Below, piece after piece: positions 21,985-34,982 of a stretch of 64,000 bases of DNA. Every line of letters begins with the position of its first letter. Position 1 is the stretch's first letter. The stretch is from Calliphora vicina. Lineage: Eukaryota; Arthropoda; Insecta; Diptera; Calliphoridae. The translations under genes were made by a program, and so were the position numbers. The notes under the pieces are model-generated. The model was not told the origin of the DNA and made no database searches. It saw only the letters and a list, made by a program, of their open reading frames with translations. The stretch lies in contig NW_027052597.1 of assembly GCF_958450345.1 (NCBI RefSeq), positions 62,001-126,000 of the forward strand, written 5' to 3'.

Positions 21985-23524
21985 CAGTGTTGCCACTTCA
22001 TGTGTAATTACACATATTGTGTGTAATTTTAACTTGGATGTGTAGCCCATGTGTAATTGAGTGAATGTGTAATTCATGTGTAATTTTAAATTCCAATTAT
22101 ATCCAAAATATATTGTCAATGTATGTCTTTTATCTATATTTTGGATTTTAATTGAATGAATGAATTATGGATTGTTCAGATTTCAAAACCGACTGAAATA
22201 AATAGGTACATTTATATGAGGGAAAGTAGCTATATTCTCTATTTTAGTTGATAAATACAAATCCAATATCTCTAAATGTATTCATATTTATTATATTGTA
22301 CTCGCTTGTTACTCAGTATAATGGAATTATATGTACTAGGAAATCCCGGTGGCCGAAATTCGAAAACAATATGTTTTATTAATATTGGTTGACAATAACA
22401 TACTTAAAAGTGTACCACAAAAAAACGTTTGGTCTATTTATATATAAGATGAAGATATGAATCAAGTTTGAACTAAATTAACATTAAGGTTTGCAGAAAA
22501 ATACGATAAGTAATTTGGAGATTGCTATGTTTGGTTTTTCAGATGGATATTTCGGCGTTTGTGATAGTTTTGTTTGCGTAATATTGGTAACAGATACTAA
22601 ATTTTAGTTTATATACATATAAAACTTTTAACATGAAAAAAATATAAAACAACAAATACTATTCAATAACTGTACATTTTTTACAAGTTATTACAAATTG
22701 TTATTGGAAAAACGTTAATTTTCGTTATCTTGGAAATTAACGTTTTTCCAATAACAATTTGTAATAACCAAAATCGAAAATTTGTATTTTTATAATTTTA
22801 AATTGTTTATAGAATAAGGGTAAAGGCATTTACAGATAACGGTATAAACTATTATATCGGTAACGGTAATTGCAGTTATTTCGGGGTAACGTTAGCCAAT
22901 CTTAAGAAAAAAAATAAGAACGTAGGAATTTGTGTGAGAAAAATTTATTTACAAATTGTTTCCAGTTATTTTTTATACCCGTAAGAACCGTTTTGAGTTT
23001 ATGCTATTGTCTGTGTGGTTTCTGGTTTGTGTTTTAAATAAACAATAAAATTGACTTACTATTTTGGAAGCTTTATTTCAAATATATAACTACAAATTTT
23101 AAAAATATAAACGTTACAAGATTTTATGGTAAAGTATTTACTGGGAAGGAAAATGATCCGAGCTATAATTTTTAAACAAATAGTAAAAAATATTTATCTT
23201 TGAAACTGAAAACAAAACTGATTTCAAATCACTTAATATAAATTAGAAATAAATTAAAATGGACATTGATTAATAATTGTTAAAGGCGTATTTGGGATTG
23301 ACATATTTGACTGATCTCAAGAATTCATTAAATTAGAAAAGTTCACTAAAAAATCCAATTCCTGGATAAATTAAAATCACCGCAAGTGAAAATTGTCCAT
23401 TGACAATAAAGTGGTCGTATTTGGTCCAAACATCCCAGAGTTCATGTGTAATTTTTTCTCGTATGTGTAATTTTGGCATGAGGCATGTGTAGTTTATAAT
23501 TCATAATTCTTGGTGGCAACACTG
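21985..23524. mobile_element. Non-autonomous hAT-like element with CAGTGTTGCC ends
   Basis: CAGTGTTGCCACTTCATG at the left and GGTGGCAACACTG at the right are flanked by the exact 8-bp duplication CATATACT (21977-21984 and 23525-23532). Subterminal GTGTAATT/ATGTGTAATT words occur at both ends. The 1.54 kb interior shows no transposase. A palindrome of about 20 bases per arm (CCAATAACAATTTGTAATAA type) lies near 22690-22770. Confidence 0.85.
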
Positions 23525-23557
23525 CATATACTACTACATTTTGCACTTGTTTAAGTG

Positions 23558-24900
23558 TAAAGGGTGGATTAGCCGACTGTAATGTAATGTAACCTTAACG
23601 GAACGGAACAGCTGATCGTTTCTATTGTGTGTAAAGTAGTTAAAGCAGTTATAGTGACAAAATGTAACGTAACTGTAACGTCTGAACCTGTTAAAAACAG
23701 AATTTCTTTACGTTTCAACTGGACATTTACTAATGGTGTTGTCAACTTGTTGATTTTAAAAGTCTTGTATAAAAAATACTTATGCTCAGAACGCTTAACA
23801 ATATTTTCAATGTTCTAAAAATGTTTTAAATATTTCAATAATATAAATACATAAATAAAAAACAAAATGTAAGAAAAGATAAACTCACTGTTTATTGTTG
23901 ATTTTTTGTTTAAGCTTTGATATTTTTACAAATAAAGCTTGAGTGTCTGTAATTCTCATTCACTCTATAGTTTGATTTGTATAATATCTTTAGTTTTTCT
24001 AAAGCCTTTTGGGAAAAGGTTTCCTGATGATCTGGCTTAAGCAACCAGTGAAATGCGCATAGTCTACGTTTAGGTACAGTGTGTATTACACAGGGTTAGA
24101 TTAGTTCAAAAGAGAATGAGAAAAATGTCTGCCTTTCAATTACTGCATTGTAAAAGGGGACAAAGGAACTAGCATATCCCACAACAATAAATGTCAGTGA
24201 ATTTATCAATAATTGGGAAATTTAGCACAATTCTTACTAAAAACTAAATTTTTTTATTGTTATGGTAATATTTACATATTATACAAATTAGTTCACACAA
24301 ACATTTATAAAATGTATACTAATAATAGTCGAAAGTAATAAGTTTGAAAATATTAAATTAATATTTTGTATAGACAAATTAAATTAACAAATTAGGGCCA
24401 TTATTACAACTTGCCTTTATGTTCGAAATAGTGAAGGTGAAACTTTAAGCAATAGAAAAAGGTACCCTTAAAGTTAACTATTACTATTTCGAACATAAAG
24501 GCATGTTGTAATAATGGCCCTTAGTATAAAGTACAATACAATATTAATTAATTTTTAAGTTATCGGACCTTTAATAAATAAAGTCTGTATGACAAGGTAA
24601 TAAATAATATTTATAATTGTCTCCTAATGGGTTAATATAAACATATATGAAGTCACTTCGAAGCACTTCACAATGATGATGAATACATTTTTTTTTAAAT
24701 CGCAGAAAAAATTATAAAATTGTTTCGATTTGAACAGTATTTAAAACAATTGTGTTGATAACACTTTCAAACAGCTGTTTAAATTTGTTTGTTTATGTCA
24801 AAAACATATGACACGTTTTTAATATTCTATAATCGCACTAAAGTGTTACGTTAAGTCAACATTACGGTTACATTACATCAACGGTCGGCTAACCCAGTCT
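23558..24900. mobile_element. DNA transposon with imperfect inverted repeats
   Basis: GGATTAGCCGACTGTAATG with TAATGTAACCTTAAC near 23566-23600 is mirrored at about 24850-24895 (GTTACATTACATCAACGG, GTCGGCTAACCC). The outermost bases and target duplication are unclear. A PIF/Harbinger MITE is nested inside at 24395-24520. The minus and plus frames inside show no recognised protein. Confidence 0.55.
24395..24520. mobile_element. PIF/Harbinger-like MITE, 126 bp, TTA duplication
   Basis: GGGCCATTATTACAAC through GCCTTTATGTTCGAAATAG is mirrored by CTATTTCGAACATAAAGGC through TAATAATGGCCC. The inverted repeats span about 37 bp with one mismatch. TTA flanks both sides (24392-24394 and 24521-24523). 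Confidence 0.85.
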
Positions 24901-25276
24901 TAATGCATTAAACACATTCAAGACAACAAGCTACACGACTACACGCACACAAATTCAGCTAGTTACAGTTGTAGTAGTGTGGCAGCTACTGAATTATTTT
25001 AAAGATGACAGCTACAAAGTAAACAGCTGATTTATAATTCAGTGGTGCCACTTTAATAAAAAATAACCGTACAAAATTCCAAAGTAATTAAGATTGAAAC
25101 AATTATTTTGAGTAAAATTATATATATGGTTATAATTAATTATGACCTGTTATTAATTTATTTCAATATGGTTATCAGAAACTTCTCTTAATTAAGTAAA
25201 AAAATATATTTTTTATAAGCACTAATATGATTTACATTTTTTTATTATATTAGCAACACTATTTCTGCTTTGTAGT

Positions 25277-27291
25277 CAGTGTTGCCACAACCTTAAAATA
25301 TTTGTAACCAAGTTTGATTAAAAAAATAACCAAAATGCTAAAAAAGTAACCAAAAAAAAATTTATTGCAGACGTCATGTTTTTAATGAAATTTAATTTTT
25401 ATTAATGCATTTTACACAGGTTTTTATATTTTTTAATTTTATGTCTAGATTTCAACATTTAGAATATTATGAAAATAAATTCTATTAGTTGAAGAGATAT
25501 TTAGGTTTATTTTTTTTTTAATTTTGCACGATCTTTTTATGGTTTTTTAGATGTGGCGGGCCTACGGAGGTTCGAAAATTTTTTTAAATATCACCTATAT
25601 TGGCGATATAATGCTAAATAAAAAAACTTGGAAAGTTGGAACAAAAAGTGCATTTTTTTCCCAAAAATGCCTATATATTTTTTCTTTTGTAAAAAATTTT
25701 TCTTCAGGACTATATACAATTTTTGTATGATCCGTAAAGAGAATTTAATGCAAAAGCGTGTAAAGTAAATTTTGGCTCACTTTAAATTTGAGTAAAAAAT
25801 TCTAAAAACGCAAAGCACCCATCCTCAAAAATGCTTCATATTTGTATAACTCTATATGCATAGGGTAACATAGAGACGAGACGGAATTGTCAAAAACCTA
25901 AATCTGTTGTCAAAAACCTATCTCTTGCAACAACAAAATACATGCTAGTATTTTGTTGTTGTATCAGAAATATTATTTTTTTATATTTTTGTTTGACAAA
26001 TCGGAGTGTCTCGTTTCTATGTATATTCTCTATGTCTATATGCTTCTTAAATATCTACAACATTTTTTTACTATCACACGGTAAATGACGTCACAGTAGG
26101 CACCTTTTTTTTAAAAAAAACTCAGTTTTATGAACACATTTTCCCCGGTTTAGGAATTTCAGTATTTGAAAATAAAAAATGTCAAAATTTGTAATGTCGT
26201 TGATTTAAGGACATTTGAGACTATATTAGTTCCAAATTTTGTTATGATATCTTTAACCGTTAAAATTTTACGATCATTTAAACGCTTAAGTTTCCCATTT
26301 GTGCAAATGGGCAAAATTTGCGCGACGTGTTTCATGAACCCACCTTTTCAATTTTGTGCAAGTTTATACAGAAAATATATACATAATTGTCAAATAAAAA
26401 TAAATTCAACAAAAGCTTTAATAATTTTTTTTTTAAATTGTATAAATTTTAATTTTAAAAATGTTGAATGAAAGTAAAATCTTTGGAACAAACGGTGGTA
26501 TACATAGTTTGGAGGATTTTCACAATTTTCACATACACAAAATTTTTATATTTTATTTGATTTTTATTTCTTATAAATAAAAGTAAACAAAAGCAGCTGA
26601 TTCATCAAATGCACAATAAATTCAAGTTTGCGAGTCTAAATTGTTGCGCAAACTTATCGGAGTTGTGCAAACTAATTTCCATACATTTTTTTACAGTTCA
26701 TTTGCGAGAGTGTAAAAATGCACAGATTGCACAGTTTGCGAGGCTTTTAAGCGTTTACATGCGGACCCTTATTAATTCAAATTTTATATTTGTTTGTATG
26801 GCAAATCACCGATATTATTTTTTAAGTTTTTAAGGTAAATGACGTCCCAAAAATTTATAAAATTATTTAATTTTACTAAAATGTCTTTTTTAAAGTTCTA
26901 ACGTTTTCAACAATATAAAATACTTATATAAAAAGGATTTATTTACTCCTCAGAAGTTCCACAAACCTTGCCCCATTTGAAAAATATTTACGTTTTTTTC
27001 ATATATTTCATTCAAAATGTTACTAACATATCAAATGTACATTTTAAATTACAAAAACATACTGACTTAACAGAAAGTTAGGTGTAACACATTTTACATG
27101 CAATATATGAAAAAACGTATAAATTTTTAAATTTTAGATCTCGTTAGGATCGTATATTTAAATATTGAAAAATCTGCCTATAACAAAATGTTTTGAAAAA
27201 AGTAACCAAAATGAAAACTAAATACACATCTACACATCAGGAAAAAAAAACTAACCAATTTTGGTTATAAATAACCAAAACGGCAACACTG
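25277..27291. mobile_element. Nested hAT-like element, 2.0 kb
   Basis: The ends are CAGTGTTGCC and GGCAACACTG, flanked by the exact 8-bp duplication TTTGTAGT (25269-25276 and 27292-27299). Copy 2 of the host element (near 27690) shows the corresponding unoccupied sequence (TTTTGTAGTTGACAAA). Subterminal GTAACCAA/TTGGTTA words occur at both ends. No transposase domain was recognised, and the open frames near 26166 and 26609 have no identifiable domain. Confidence 0.85.
25868..26022. mobile_element. Small MITE inside the hAT element with central perfect stem-loop
   Basis: ACATAGAGACGAGACGGAAT at the left pairs with GGAGTGTCTCGTTTCTATGT at the right. In the middle, CAACAACAAAATAC and GTATTTTGTTGTTG form a perfect 14-bp stem around a 6-base loop (about 25929-25962). 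Confidence 0.55.
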
Positions 27292-27319
27292 TTTGTAGTT
27301 GACAAAAATAGAAATTAGC

Positions 27320-27857
27320 CTAATGCATTAAACACATTCAAGACAACAAGCTACACGACTACACGAACACAAATTCTGCTGGTTACAGTTGTAGTCGTGT
27401 GGCAGCTACTGAATTATGACGACAGCTACAAAGTAAACAGCTGATTAATAATTCAGTGGTGCCACTTTAATAAAAAATAACCGTACAAAATTCCAAAGTA
27501 ATTAAGACTGAAACAATTATTTTGAGTAAAAATATATATATGGTTATAATTAATTATGTACCTGTTATTAATTTATTTCAATATGGTTATCAGAAACTTC
27601 TCTTAATTAAGTAAAAAAAATATATTTTTTAAGCACTAATTTGATTTACATTTTTTTTATTATATTAGCAACACTATTTCTGTTTTGTAGTTGACAAAAA
27701 TAGAAATTAGCCTAATTCGGCTACATCGGCATGAGTAGTCGTGTGGCCGTGTAGCTGTGCTGTCGTTAAAATAATCGTCTCCATATAAACGTGTGCATTT
27801 TATTTTGACAGATTGAAGTTGGTAGCCTGCTGTCTTGAATGTGTTTAATGCATAAAG
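27320..27857. mobile_element. TGCATTAAACACATTC element, copy 2 (complete)
   Basis: TGCATTAAACACATTCAAG at the left is mirrored by CTTGAATGTGTTTAATGCA at the right, with further GCTAC/GTAGC pairing. The length is about 535 bp. It is non-coding. Its left half duplicates 24901-27324 and its right half recurs at 28710-28850 and 33463-33603. It carries several CAGCTG and GTGTGGC/GCCACAC words. Confidence 0.75.
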
Positions 27858-28268
27858 CAGCGATGTTCACGCCATACAACAATTGTTTGAAAAATTTAAA
27901 CACATTTGTTACGCTCTTTTAAAGAGCGTAATAAATGTCTCATTTTTTCAGAAATTCAATAAGCCTTGTTGTTGGTTGGTTTTTGGATGAAGCATAGCAA
28001 ACACACGCGTTTCAATTACAATTGAACACAAAAAAAACAAAGTTAAAAATAAATAAAAAATTTGCGAGTATTTCGGCCGTATAATGTATATTCTTTCATT
28101 TCCTTAAAATTTAAATTATATTCATTTAATAAATTGGTTTTATTTGACAAAAATTCTAAATTTAAACTTTCTTCATTTTGTTATTATTTTAAGTGTTTGA
28201 CATTATGTTTGCTGGGTAGCTCTCTCACCAAATATCTTCATTTTTATTTTTGAACATCACTGGCCTAA

Positions 28269-28709
28269 AGGCCCAACTATAATATGCATACACTAGCTTA
28301 AGTCAGCTTAAGCAAATGTGCGAATACATATAAAACGTATGTGACAAACTATAATGTACTTAAGAGAGTTTCGTCAAGTTTCGTCTAATTTTATTTGCTT
28401 AAGCAAAGTGCGAAGCTGGTCGCACATTCCGTACGGAATCAGCTGTTTATTTATTTTATACAAAGAAAATAAAGAAATAAATGAAAAGGATGAAGAAAAT
28501 TTATATATTTTGATAAAATAATAAGAAATACGTATTTTTTTAATTGCAAGTTGCACATAAATGTTCAAATGGGGCTAAATAGTTTTGAATGCACGTAAGT
28601 ACATTATAGCCACCTAAAAGTTTCTTTGAATTTCCTTAAGCATTTGACAGACTTTTCGTTCGGTTTTGACATTACCTTAAGCTAGCTTATGTATATTATA
28701 GTTGGGCCT
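28269..28709. mobile_element. PIF/Harbinger-like MITE, 441 bp, TAA duplication
   Basis: AGGCCCAACTATAATATGC is mirrored by TATTATAGTTGGGCCT, with ACTAGCTTAAG/CTTAAGCTAGCT continuing inward. TAA flanks both ends (28266-28268 and 28710-28712). It sits at a CCTAATTCGG site of the TGCATTAAACACATTC element family, whose right half follows at 28710-28850. A 14-bp palindrome (ATTCCGTACGGAAT) lies near 28427. Confidence 0.85.
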
Positions 28710-29184
28710 TAATTCGGCTATATCGGCATGAGTACTCGTGTGGCCGTGTAGCTGTGCTGTCGTTAAAAATAATCGTCTCCATATAAACGTGTGCATTTTA
28801 TTTTTGACAGATTGAAGTTGGTAGCCTGCTGTCTTGAATGTTTCAAGACACGGGAATGTTTTCATTTAACTCGATTGGACGTTGATACAGCTTTTTACTC
28901 TCAAATTAAGGGGTTTCCGATTCAAATTAATTTTTTTTAAAAATCAAACTCCATTTTCTCAAAGCAAATTAAATTCTATTTGAAACAAATTACGTAAATA
29001 GTGAGTCAGAAAAAACGTATACACACTACTCCAGCCAAAACTTATCCTTGGTCCAACAAATTATTAGTTTTTTAATCACGGTAGCTTTTAAAAACATGTC
29101 AGATATTATCTTTTCTAAATCATGAATTTCAACTGATATTTCGGTCCAAATCGTCAGCGAAAAAAAAGTATGTGAAAAAATAAT

Positions 29185-29765
29185 TACAACTTTTCAAAAA
29201 AATCCAATATGGACTTTCAAAAAAATTGCAAAAGATCTGAAGGTTCATTCATCACACTGTTTTGGAAGCCATTAAACAGTACAAGGAAGAATTGATCATT
29301 GAAAGAAAATCTGGATCAGGAAGAAAAAATGATCTAAAAGATATTGGTAAGGACAAAGAACTCGAACAACTCTTTCGAAGAGCACCGAGCACTTCAATAG
29401 GAAAAGCACCTTGTAAAGTTAAATGCTGTAATTCTTTTGTGCGCAGAGCCAAAGCTAATGCTGGGTTGATGTTAGTTCCAGATCACAATGCGTTAAAGAA
29501 CTTCCGGGTCAAGAGTTTTATGTGGCTAATGGACGAGGTAATGTTCAAGAATAATACCGGACAAAAAGCAAATAAAATTTCCCAAGAAGTTTCTTGTGTG
29601 ACAAGCTATTTGAAGTTGTGGCAAAAGAAGCTAATCCACCCAACTGTCTAGAACTTCGGCTGTGGAAAGGTATTGGGCTTTTGTTAAAAAAATAATTAAA
29701 GAACACAGGAAAGGTATTCCAGAATATGTCCGAGAATTGTGGCTCGGTCCTCCCTTGGTGTTATA
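29185..29765 (+). pseudogene. Tc1/mariner-like transposase remnant (copy c)
   Basis: Plus-strand frames read NPIWTFKKIAKDLKVH (first helix-turn-helix), then after a frameshift EAIKQYKEELIIERKSGSGRK with the basic GSGRK linker. Then come SFVRRAKANAGL (second helix-turn-helix) and, after a deletion, FKNNTGQKANKIS. NPPNC and ERYWAFVKKIIK (C-terminal end of the DDE domain) follow in other frames. The longest uninterrupted piece is 29262-29651. The catalytic DDE core is largely deleted. It belongs to the same family as copies a and b at 9 and 12 kb but lacks their palindrome. Confidence 0.75.
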
Positions 29766-30229
29766 AAACACCAAACTTATCAACACCTACTCTATAGCAA
29801 TGGGAAATTTTATTAAAATCGGGCTATTCGTTTAGAAGTTACAGATTTATTTCTACTTTTTTTTCAGATCCCCCACTGTGCAAAGCTCCCAAAATAAGAT
29901 AGCAAATAATATTAATTAACAATTCAAATACCAACTGCGGTGAAACAAGACAATATTGTTGTAATTGTTCCTATCGATAGAAGACGAAAGGGTTGAACAT
30001 GATTAACAAAATCATTAATTTGTGTTGAAAACAATTGAATTTGTTTCCAATAAAATTTAATTAGAATCGAAAAACAGTTAATATCAGAGTAAAAAGTTTA
30101 TTAAGTAAAATACAAAAACTATTTCTAATTGGATTTTTTTTCTTCAAAATTTAATTTTTAATTTTTATGAAAATATTGCTACTTTGACCCAAAACTTGAA
30201 ATTTCAAATAAAATTTGCAACCTCTAAAC

Positions 30230-31428
30230 CACTGTTGCCAGATAATTTTGGTATAAAATCGTCAAAATTGGACTAAAAAATCGTCAAAATCGGCAAAATA
30301 TTTTTGAAATCGTCAAAAAATCGGAAAATATTAAAATACGTACTTTTTTCTTGCGAAATTATAGAAAAAACTAACAATACAATAAAGAATTCACATATTA
30401 AAATAATTAATTAATTAATAAATAAATATTATATAAAATAGGTGTTATATAATAAGAATTATTTAATATTTGTATTCAAAAATTAAACAAAAATGTGGAA
30501 AATAAGTTATTATTTTCCACATTTTTCATTTACGATCCTTATAAATAGAGTAGTCGATATTTCGATGTTCGTCTGCCTGTTGAAATAAACTTTCCGAAGG
30601 CTCTCAATAACTTACAAATATGAATGGTACAACAGGTATGGTTCTGGTTCGGTTGCTAATTAAAATCTGGAAGATCGGATTACAACAGATATGCAAAAAG
30701 CTACGACTTACATATATCGCGAATACTAAGTCATGTACAAAAACAATTTAGAAATGTTTAGGATGTATACGAAATTCAGACCAACAATGTTTCAATTTCG
30801 GGAAAATCAAGTATCAGACTTAATTAGATAACTTTAATAATTCTATAGGTTTATAGAAATAGCTGTTATACACATTGGCTGACGACTAAAATTAAAAATT
30901 TCACAAATTTTTTCAAAAATCTTAACAAACATTTTACATTTTGATTTGGATTCTGTTTTTATATATAATCTTCATTCTTACAAAAACAATTACGGTTCAA
31001 TTTGTATTCATTCTATTTGTTAATTAAAATATTTGGGGTATTCACACGGTCTACTATTTGGTCATATTGTCATAATGTCCTAATATATTATGATAGTTTA
31101 AACAAATTTTTGTTGTGTTTCAAACAAAAAAGTTCTAAACTAATAACACTATTTGAACTATGTTTATTGGTTTGTCAAAAAATAATATTTTTTTTGTTTA
31201 AAACACTACAACAACTATTATAATATATTAGGACATTATGACAGTCATATTGCAGACCATGTGAATAGCAGACCGTGTGTATACCCCAATTATATGAAAA
31301 CCTTGATGTAAATATAAACTTTTCATAAAATCGTCATTTTGAGTATTAAAATCGGAAAATCTCACTTTGCCATTTTTCCGATCAAAAATCGCCAAAATGC
31401 CGATAAATCGGCAAATCTGGCAACAGTG
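30230..31428. mobile_element. hAT-like element with CACTGTTGCC ends
   Basis: CACTGTTGCCAGATAATTTT at the left and AATCTGGCAACAGTG at the right are flanked by the exact 8-bp duplication CTCTAAAC (30222-30229 and 31429-31436). Subterminal ATCGTCAAAAT/CGGCAAA words fill both ends. A second MITE is nested at 31036-31287. A 17-bp-arm hairpin (AAAATGTGGAAAATAA) lies near 30490-30530. No transposase was recognised. Confidence 0.85.
31036..31287. mobile_element. GGGGTATTCACACGGTCT MITE, copy 1
   Basis: GGGGTATTCACACGGTCT at the left is mirrored by AGACCGTGTGTATACCCC at the right. Inside, CATAATGTCCTAATATATTA and TAATATATTAGGACATTATG extend the inverted repeats. No clean target duplication was found. 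Further copies lie at 35788-36039 and 57956-58190. Confidence 0.75.
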
Positions 31429-31525
31429 CTCTAAACGCTTTTTTATGCATTTGAGTTTTAGAATTTCACTTTTCCAAGTGGTCAGTCACTAATATGAAAT
31501 GATCTACTAGATTTTTTTTGATTTT

Positions 31526-32362
<837 letters not shown>

Positions 32363-32780
32363 AAACTCAAACTTATTTTGAAATGCGAACATATCTCTTC
32401 TGTTCAATAGTTGAGATATTAATTTAAAAATGATTAATAAATAACTAGTTAAATGAAGGTTGTATTCGTATGCTTAGGATAATTTTGTTTTTGTTTTGCC
32501 TTAAATCGATATACCTTAAGTGAGTATTATTTAAATAATTTTTATTTTTATTTTTATTTTAATTTAATTAACAATTAGTATTGTCCTTTTGATATGTTTT
32601 TTTGTTTTTTTTTAAATTAATTTTAATATTGCTATTTTAAAAGATTTTTATATATATTTTTGGAATTTAAGTTTTTTAAGTATATAATTGAAGGTTAATA
32701 ATTGAAAATTGTTGTTGTTGTTTTTTTTTTGTTTGTTTTGAAGATTTTGTGGTAATAATTTGTTTAAAGATTCCTTACTA
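32363..32780. other. Host-like AT-rich DNA at the end of duplication copy 1
   Basis: T-rich sequence (ATTGTTGTTGTTG near 32710) continuous in texture with 37922-41040. In copy 2 it is followed by that host DNA, which suggests the copy-2 right junction is the ancestral one. Confidence 0.5.
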
Positions 32781-33021
32781 GTAAAAAAAACAAAGTTAAA
32801 AATAAATAAAAAATTTGCGAGTATTTCGGCCGTATAATGTATATTCTTTCATTTCCTTAAAATTTAAATTATATTCATTTAATAAATTGGTTTTATTTGA
32901 CAAAAATTCTAAATTTAAACTTTCTTCATTTTGTTATTATTTTAAGTGTTTGACATTATGTTTGCTGGGTAGCTCTCTCACCAAATATCTTCATTTTTAT
33001 TTTTGAACATCACTGGCCTAA

Positions 33022-33462
33022 AGGCCCAACTATAATATGCATACACTAGCTTAAGTCAGCTTAAGCAAATGTGCGAATACATATAAAACGTATGTGACAA
33101 ACTATAATGTACTTAAGAGAGTTTCGTCAAGTTTCGTCTAATTTTATTTGCTTAAGCAAAGTGCGAAGCTGGTCGCACATTCCGTACGGAATCAGCTGTT
33201 TATTTATTTTATACAAAGAAAATAAAGAAATAAATGAAAAGGATGAAGAAAATTTATATATTTTGATAAAATAATAAGAAATACGTATTTTTTTAATTGC
33301 AAGTTGCACATAAATGTTCAAATGGGGCTAAATAGTTTTGAATGCACGTAAGTACATTATAGCCACCTAAAAGTTTCTTTGAATTTCCTTAAGCATTTGA
33401 CAGACTTTTCGTTCGGTTTTGACATTACCTTAAGCTAGCTTATGTATATTATAGTTGGGCCT
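33022..33462. mobile_element. PIF/Harbinger-like MITE, duplicate of 28269-28709
   Basis: Identical in the parts compared to the copy at 28269, including the flanking TAA, so it was duplicated together with its surroundings rather than inserted again. Confidence 0.85.
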
Positions 33463-33937
33463 TAATTCGGCTATATCGGCATGAGTACTCGTGTGGCCGT
33501 GTAGCTGTGCTGTCGTTAAAAATAATCGTCTCCATATAAACGTGTGCATTTTATTTTTGACAGATTGAAGTTGGTAGCCTGCTGTCTTGAATGTTTCAAG
33601 ACACGGGAATGTTTTCATTTAACTCGATTGGACGTTGATACAGCTTTTTACTCTCAAATTAAGGGGTTTCCGATTCAAATTAATTTTTTTTAAAAATCAA
33701 ACTCCATTTTCTCAAAGCAAATTAAATTCTATTTGAAACAAATTACGTAAATAGTGAGTCAGAAAAAACGTATACACACTACTCCAGCCAAAACTTATCC
33801 TTGGTCCAACAAATTATTAGTTTTTTAATCACGGTAGCTTTTAAAAACATGTCAGATATTATCTTTTCTAAATCATGAATTTCAACTGATATTTCGGTCC
33901 AAATCGTCAGCGAAAAAAAAGTATGTGAAAAAATAAT

Positions 33938-34518
33938 TACAACTTTTCAAAAAAATCCAATATGGACTTTCAAAAAAATTGCAAAAGATCTGAAGGTTCA
34001 TTCATCACACTGTTTTGGAAGCCATTAAACAGTACAAGGAAGAATTGATCATTGAAAGAAAATCTGGATCAGGAAGAAAAAATGATCTAAAAGATATTGG
34101 TAAGGACAAAGAACTCGAACAACTCTTTCGAAGAGCACCGAGCACTTCAATAGGAAAAGCACCTTGTAAAGTTAAATGCTGTAATTCTTTTGTGCGCAGA
34201 GCCAAAGCTAATGCTGGGTTGATGTTAGTTCCAGATCACAATGCGTTAAAGAACTTCCGGGTCAAGAGTTTTATGTGGCTAATGGACGAGGTAATGTTCA
34301 AGAATAATACCGGACAAAAAGCAAATAAAATTTCCCAAGAAGTTTCTTGTGTGACAAGCTATTTGAAGTTGTGGCAAAAGAAGCTAATCCACCCAACTGT
34401 CTAGAACTTCGGCTGTGGAAAGGTATTGGGCTTTTGTTAAAAAAATAATTAAAGAACACAGGAAAGGTATTCCAGAATATGTCCGAGAATTGTGGCTCGG
34501 TCCTCCCTTGGTGTTATA
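33938..34518 (+). pseudogene. Tc1/mariner-like transposase remnant, duplicate of copy c
   Basis: Same sequence, frameshifts and stops as 29185-29765, at an offset of 4753. The longest uninterrupted piece is 34015-34404. Confidence 0.75.
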
Positions 34519-34982
34519 AAACACCAAACTTATCAACACCTACTCTATAGCAATGGGAAATTTTATTAAAATCGGGCTATTCGTTTAGAAGTTACAGATT
34601 TATTTCTACTTTTTTTTCAGATCCCCCACTGTGCAAAGCTCCCAAAATAAGATAGCAAATAATATTAATTAACAATTCAAATACCAACTGCGGTGAAACA
34701 AGACAATATTGTTGTAATTGTTCCTATCGATAGAAGACGAAAGGGTTGAACATGATTAACAAAATCATTAATTTGTGTTGAAAACAATTGAATTTGTTTC
34801 CAATAAAATTTAATTAGAATCGAAAAACAGTTAATATCAGAGTAAAAAGTTTATTAAGTAAAATACAAAAACTATTTCTAATTGGATTTTTTTTCTTCAA
34901 AATTTAATTTTTAATTTTTATGAAAATATTGCTACTTTGACCCAAAACTTGAAATTTCAAATAAAATTTGCAACCTCTAAAC

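Larger units (their letters stand above)
24901..27324. mobile_element. TGCATTAAACACATTC element, copy 1 (left half), split by a hAT insertion
   Basis: TAATGCATTAAACACATTC at 24901 begins a copy that runs to 25268, is split by the hAT-like element 25277-27291, and resumes at 27292 (TTTGTAGTTGACAAAAATAG). It ends where copy 2 starts, at about 27320. Its own right half is missing. Confidence 0.7.

Noticed and set aside
28062..28865. Short frames repeated exactly at 32815-33618
   Set aside because: Their repetition is due to the tandem duplication, not to selection. They overlap MITE sequence and have no coding features.
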